Part shown: positions 61,201 through 64,000 of the stretch, piece by piece
Position numbering within the stretch: position 1 is the first letter of the stretch
Layout of the letters: the number at the start of each line of letters is the position of its first letter
NCBI GenBank assembly: GCA_013365365.1
Contig: JABVXU010000103.1
Location: 89,595 to 153,594, forward strand
Origin: Cruorifilaria tuberocauda
Taxonomy: Eukaryota > Nematoda > Chromadorea > Rhabditida > Onchocercidae
Direction: 5' to 3'
Length of the DNA: 64,000 bases
Position numbers and translations under genes: made by a program
The notes under the pieces: model-generated
Databases searched by the model: none
What the model was told of the DNA's origin: nothing
What the model saw: the letters and a program-made list of their open reading frames with translations, nothing else

Positions 61201-63492
61201 AATGTTTAATTTATTGAATAATTTTACTATCATAGAACGTATTGAAATTTATCAGTGTATTCAAATTTTAGAATAAATTTATCAGTAAACTTGTATAAAC
61301 AAAAAATAATTTAACTGCATTAGCAACAACAATAACATGAAATGAAAATGATAACGATGACAATAACAAAAATAGTAACAACACATTAACAGTAAACATT
61401 TAGGCGGAAGAATAAACTGTTTTAAATATTCTTGGAATTTAAAATGTCATAAAATGTTTATTCGTCGATAATTTTTCAAATTTTTTTTTTAAAAATTTCT
61501 CAAACATTAAAATCAAATAATTTAGAATAGAAATAATCAAAAAAGAAAAAAAGTCTCTTTTCTCTAACAAATATCAATTCCTTTTTTATCTTTGTTCTTT
61601 ACTTATCATTATCATTATTTACAATTTAAATTTTTTTCTTACTCAAAAATCCATCTCTCACTTATTTCATCCCTTCTCTTTTTCCTCCTCATTCTCTCTT
61701 ATCTTTTCATCCCTTTCTATTTTGTCAATCTAAAATCATTTAAATCTATTGAATTATATTATTATAAATCTTGACAACAAATAACTTCTTATTTTTATTT
61801 TTTTGAAAACATTTATTGAGCAAAAAATTTGAAAAAACGGAATGGAAATAAAAATACTTGCGAATTTAATTTTTCATTGATCAGTGAAGTATTGTTTGAA
61901 AATAATTAATTAATTCTTGTTTACGATTCGAGGTTTTTGATATGATTAAAGTAAATTGTTTGTTATTTTGTAAATCTTTAAGGAAGTTTATTAAATTCAA
62001 GAATCCACATTTTTTTTTATCAACTAAAATTAAACAACTTTCTTCAAGATTTCTTGATACAGAAAAAGACATAGCAGTAATAACAGTAATATTAAAATAT
62101 AATTGTATTGTATATTGATGAAAATATTGAAGTAAATTATTATTATTCCTATTATCGATCCTATTGTTGCTGTTATAATTATTATCTATGATTAAATAAG
62201 TGTTTTCATCATAATCTTACAACTAATTTACGGAATATAATGTAATTATTAAAGTTTTGTTTGATTTCTTCTGCTATAATTTCGTTCGAGATAAACATAT
62301 TTCTTCAATCTTTAATATTTTATTGTTAATTTCGGAAATAAATTAAAAACCAATTGATCAGTTTAATATTCATTATTAATCAAATCAATACATTTGATTA
62401 ATCCATCACTTAAAACAGATTTGAGAATTCGTCGAATGGGTTAACTGTTATCAATATTCAATTAATCAGTAGGGTAATATTTTTGGTTGAGTTTATTTTG
62501 AAGTATTTAGACTATTATTTAGTTTATCTTTTTTTGCTTCAATTATCATTTCTTAACATATTTTTGAATTTTTTTCTCCTCTTACTATCTAGCGCTATAC
62601 TATAATCACTGAAATTTTTATCTAAATTTTATTTTTAACTCACGAGTGATATAAAGAGAATGAGAGAAAGAGAGAGAGAGAAAGAAATACAGCACTTAAT
62701 TACTTAATTTTGTAATGCTTAATTCTATTTTATTATCATAATCTTATTGATTTATAGTATTTTGGATGGCATTATTCAATTGCCTAAGTATATAAATGAA
62801 CTCATCTGTTTTTTAAATATCCTTTTTACAAAACTTTTTCTCTTTCCCTTTCATTCAATTAATCCAAGAAACATTTGATTATTCAATCATTCTTCTCTCT
62901 TCTTTGTCATTAAATCATTCATAACATTAATTTATTTAAACATCCTATTATATTCTCTTCTCTTTCTTCTCCATTTTACTTACTTGCCCACTTCACTTTC
63001 CATTCATTTAATAACATTTATACATTCACTACAGTATTCATTGAATAAATAACAGAGAAAAAAATAAAATAGAAAATCAATATAATTTGATCAATGAACG
63101 GATAAATTATATTGATTTTATAATTCATTAGCATATTCATCAAAGATTTATTATTAATTACTACCTTATCATATCGCATATATTGACTGACTTCTCATCA
63201 TTCATTTTGCAATATATTTTTGATTATTTTGTTTAATTTTATTTATGGGATTTCTTTTTTTGTTTTATCTTTTTAAATATACTTTTCACACTATTATTTT
63301 CATGTATTTGTAACAATTGAAAATCATGATAATTCCAATAGTTTTTCGCTATTAAATAATTTAATAATGATAATAATCAATAACTTTGATGTTAATTGCT
63401 GAAGATGATAGTGGTGATGATGAAGAAATATTTGATCATGGTAAAAGATCAATAATGATGAAAATCAAAATATGTACTCCCATATTATGCAT

Positions 63493-63494
<2 letters not shown>

Positions 63495-63523
<29 letters not shown>
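63495..63523. repeat. (AC)n microsatellite
   Basis: About 14 uninterrupted AC units. Confidence 0.95.
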
Positions 63524-63527
<4 letters not shown>

Positions 63528-63618
63528 TATATATTCATAAATATACCGATTAAGATAACGTTGGTATGCTTGCGTCCAAATATATTTTCGTTCTTTTATC
63601 TTATCAGATTATTTATGT

Positions 63619-63674
63619 ATGTGTGTGTGTGTGTCTGTTTAGGTAACTCTGTATGTGTGTGTGTGTGTGTGTGT
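63619..63674. repeat. (GT)n microsatellite, two blocks
   Basis: GT runs at about 63619-63634 and 63655-63674, complementary to the AC run 100 bases to the left. TG/TC-rich sequence continues to about 63760. Confidence 0.95.
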
Positions 63675-64000
63675 GTCTCATCTGTCTGTGTCTGTCTCCG
63701 TCTCTCCGTGCATATATATGTGTATGTGTACCTCTGTGTGTGTCATAATGTATGTGCATTAGTTTTCCTATTAGAGATATAATACCGTATAATACAAACG
63801 AGCAATTACTATGACAGCATGACCTTTACCCATTAGTATGTAACATTTACAATATGAAATTTGTAGTATAGTTTTAATGAATTACTTTGAATTATTTTAC
63901 AATTTATTACTTTCAATTCCATTCCTAAAATTTCCATTTTTTCCTGTAAAAAAATGAAAGGAAATATTTTAGCTTTTAAATGAAAATGCTATTGTTGAAT

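Larger units (their letters stand above)
54258..64000. other. Long AT-rich region without a supported gene
   Basis: 9.7 kb in which I find no convincing exon chain on either strand. It contains CA/GT microsatellites (54598-54740, 58245-58261, 63495-63523, 63619-63674), a near-perfect hairpin (55456-55521) and short CT- or AG-rich tracts (about 59020-59042 and 62662-62684). Isolated exon-like pieces (ATG at 59585; acceptor-led piece at about 60581) do not connect to anything and are not called. Given the window's long introns, it could be intronic to a gene beyond the right edge. Confidence 0.5.

Overview
The window is nuclear DNA from a nematode, most likely a parasitic spirurid or filarial worm. 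It is very AT-rich (about 70% by eye). It contains spliced genes with short exons, GTAAG-type donors and TTTCAG-type acceptors, and several genes have an acceptor-like site only 10-50 bases before the start codon, as expected for spliced-leader trans-splicing. No bacterial gene, operon or CRISPR array is visible. I could not decide the species. All exon models were built by hand from splice signals, reading phase and remembered family sequences, with no alignment run.

Six protein-coding genes can be supported. (1) 1416-10661 (+): C-terminal part of a CEP170-family centrosome/microtubule protein whose 5' end probably lies outside the window. (2) 12002-16893 (-): Mediator subunit MED17 (mdt-17), a complete 12-exon, 645-residue model. 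(3) 18690-25458 (+): a Vasa/GLH-like DEAD-box helicase with an RGG/FG-rich N-terminus, about 711 residues, diverging from mdt-17 across a 1.8 kb gap. (4) 28454-36157 (-): an annexin of the A7/A11 type with a Tyr-Pro-Gly-Gln-rich N-terminus, complete, 473 residues. (5) 42615-45872 (+): a small four-exon PP1 inhibitor of the PPP1R14/CPI-17 family, 113 residues, easy to miss because each exon is short. (6) 47349-52735 (-): an 18-exon coiled-coil protein of unknown function with a central CxxC pair and an AT-hook-like tail. It probably has extra 5' exons up to about 54257, in a GC-rich block that also carries a 159-codon open frame on the other strand.

The genes alternate in strand: CEP170 and mdt-17 converge, mdt-17 and the helicase diverge, helicase and annexin converge, annexin and PPP1R14 diverge across 6.4 kb, and PPP1R14 converges with the coiled-coil gene. 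They share no pathway beyond general cell biology (centrosome, transcription, germline RNA, membrane/calcium, phosphatase control, possible chromatin). The last 9.7 kb and the gap at 36-42.6 kb hold no gene I can support. They contain microsatellites, a near-perfect 28-bp hairpin at 55456-55521, a pair of perfect inverted repeats near 37.2 kb and a DR4 nuclear-receptor-like site in an annexin intron.
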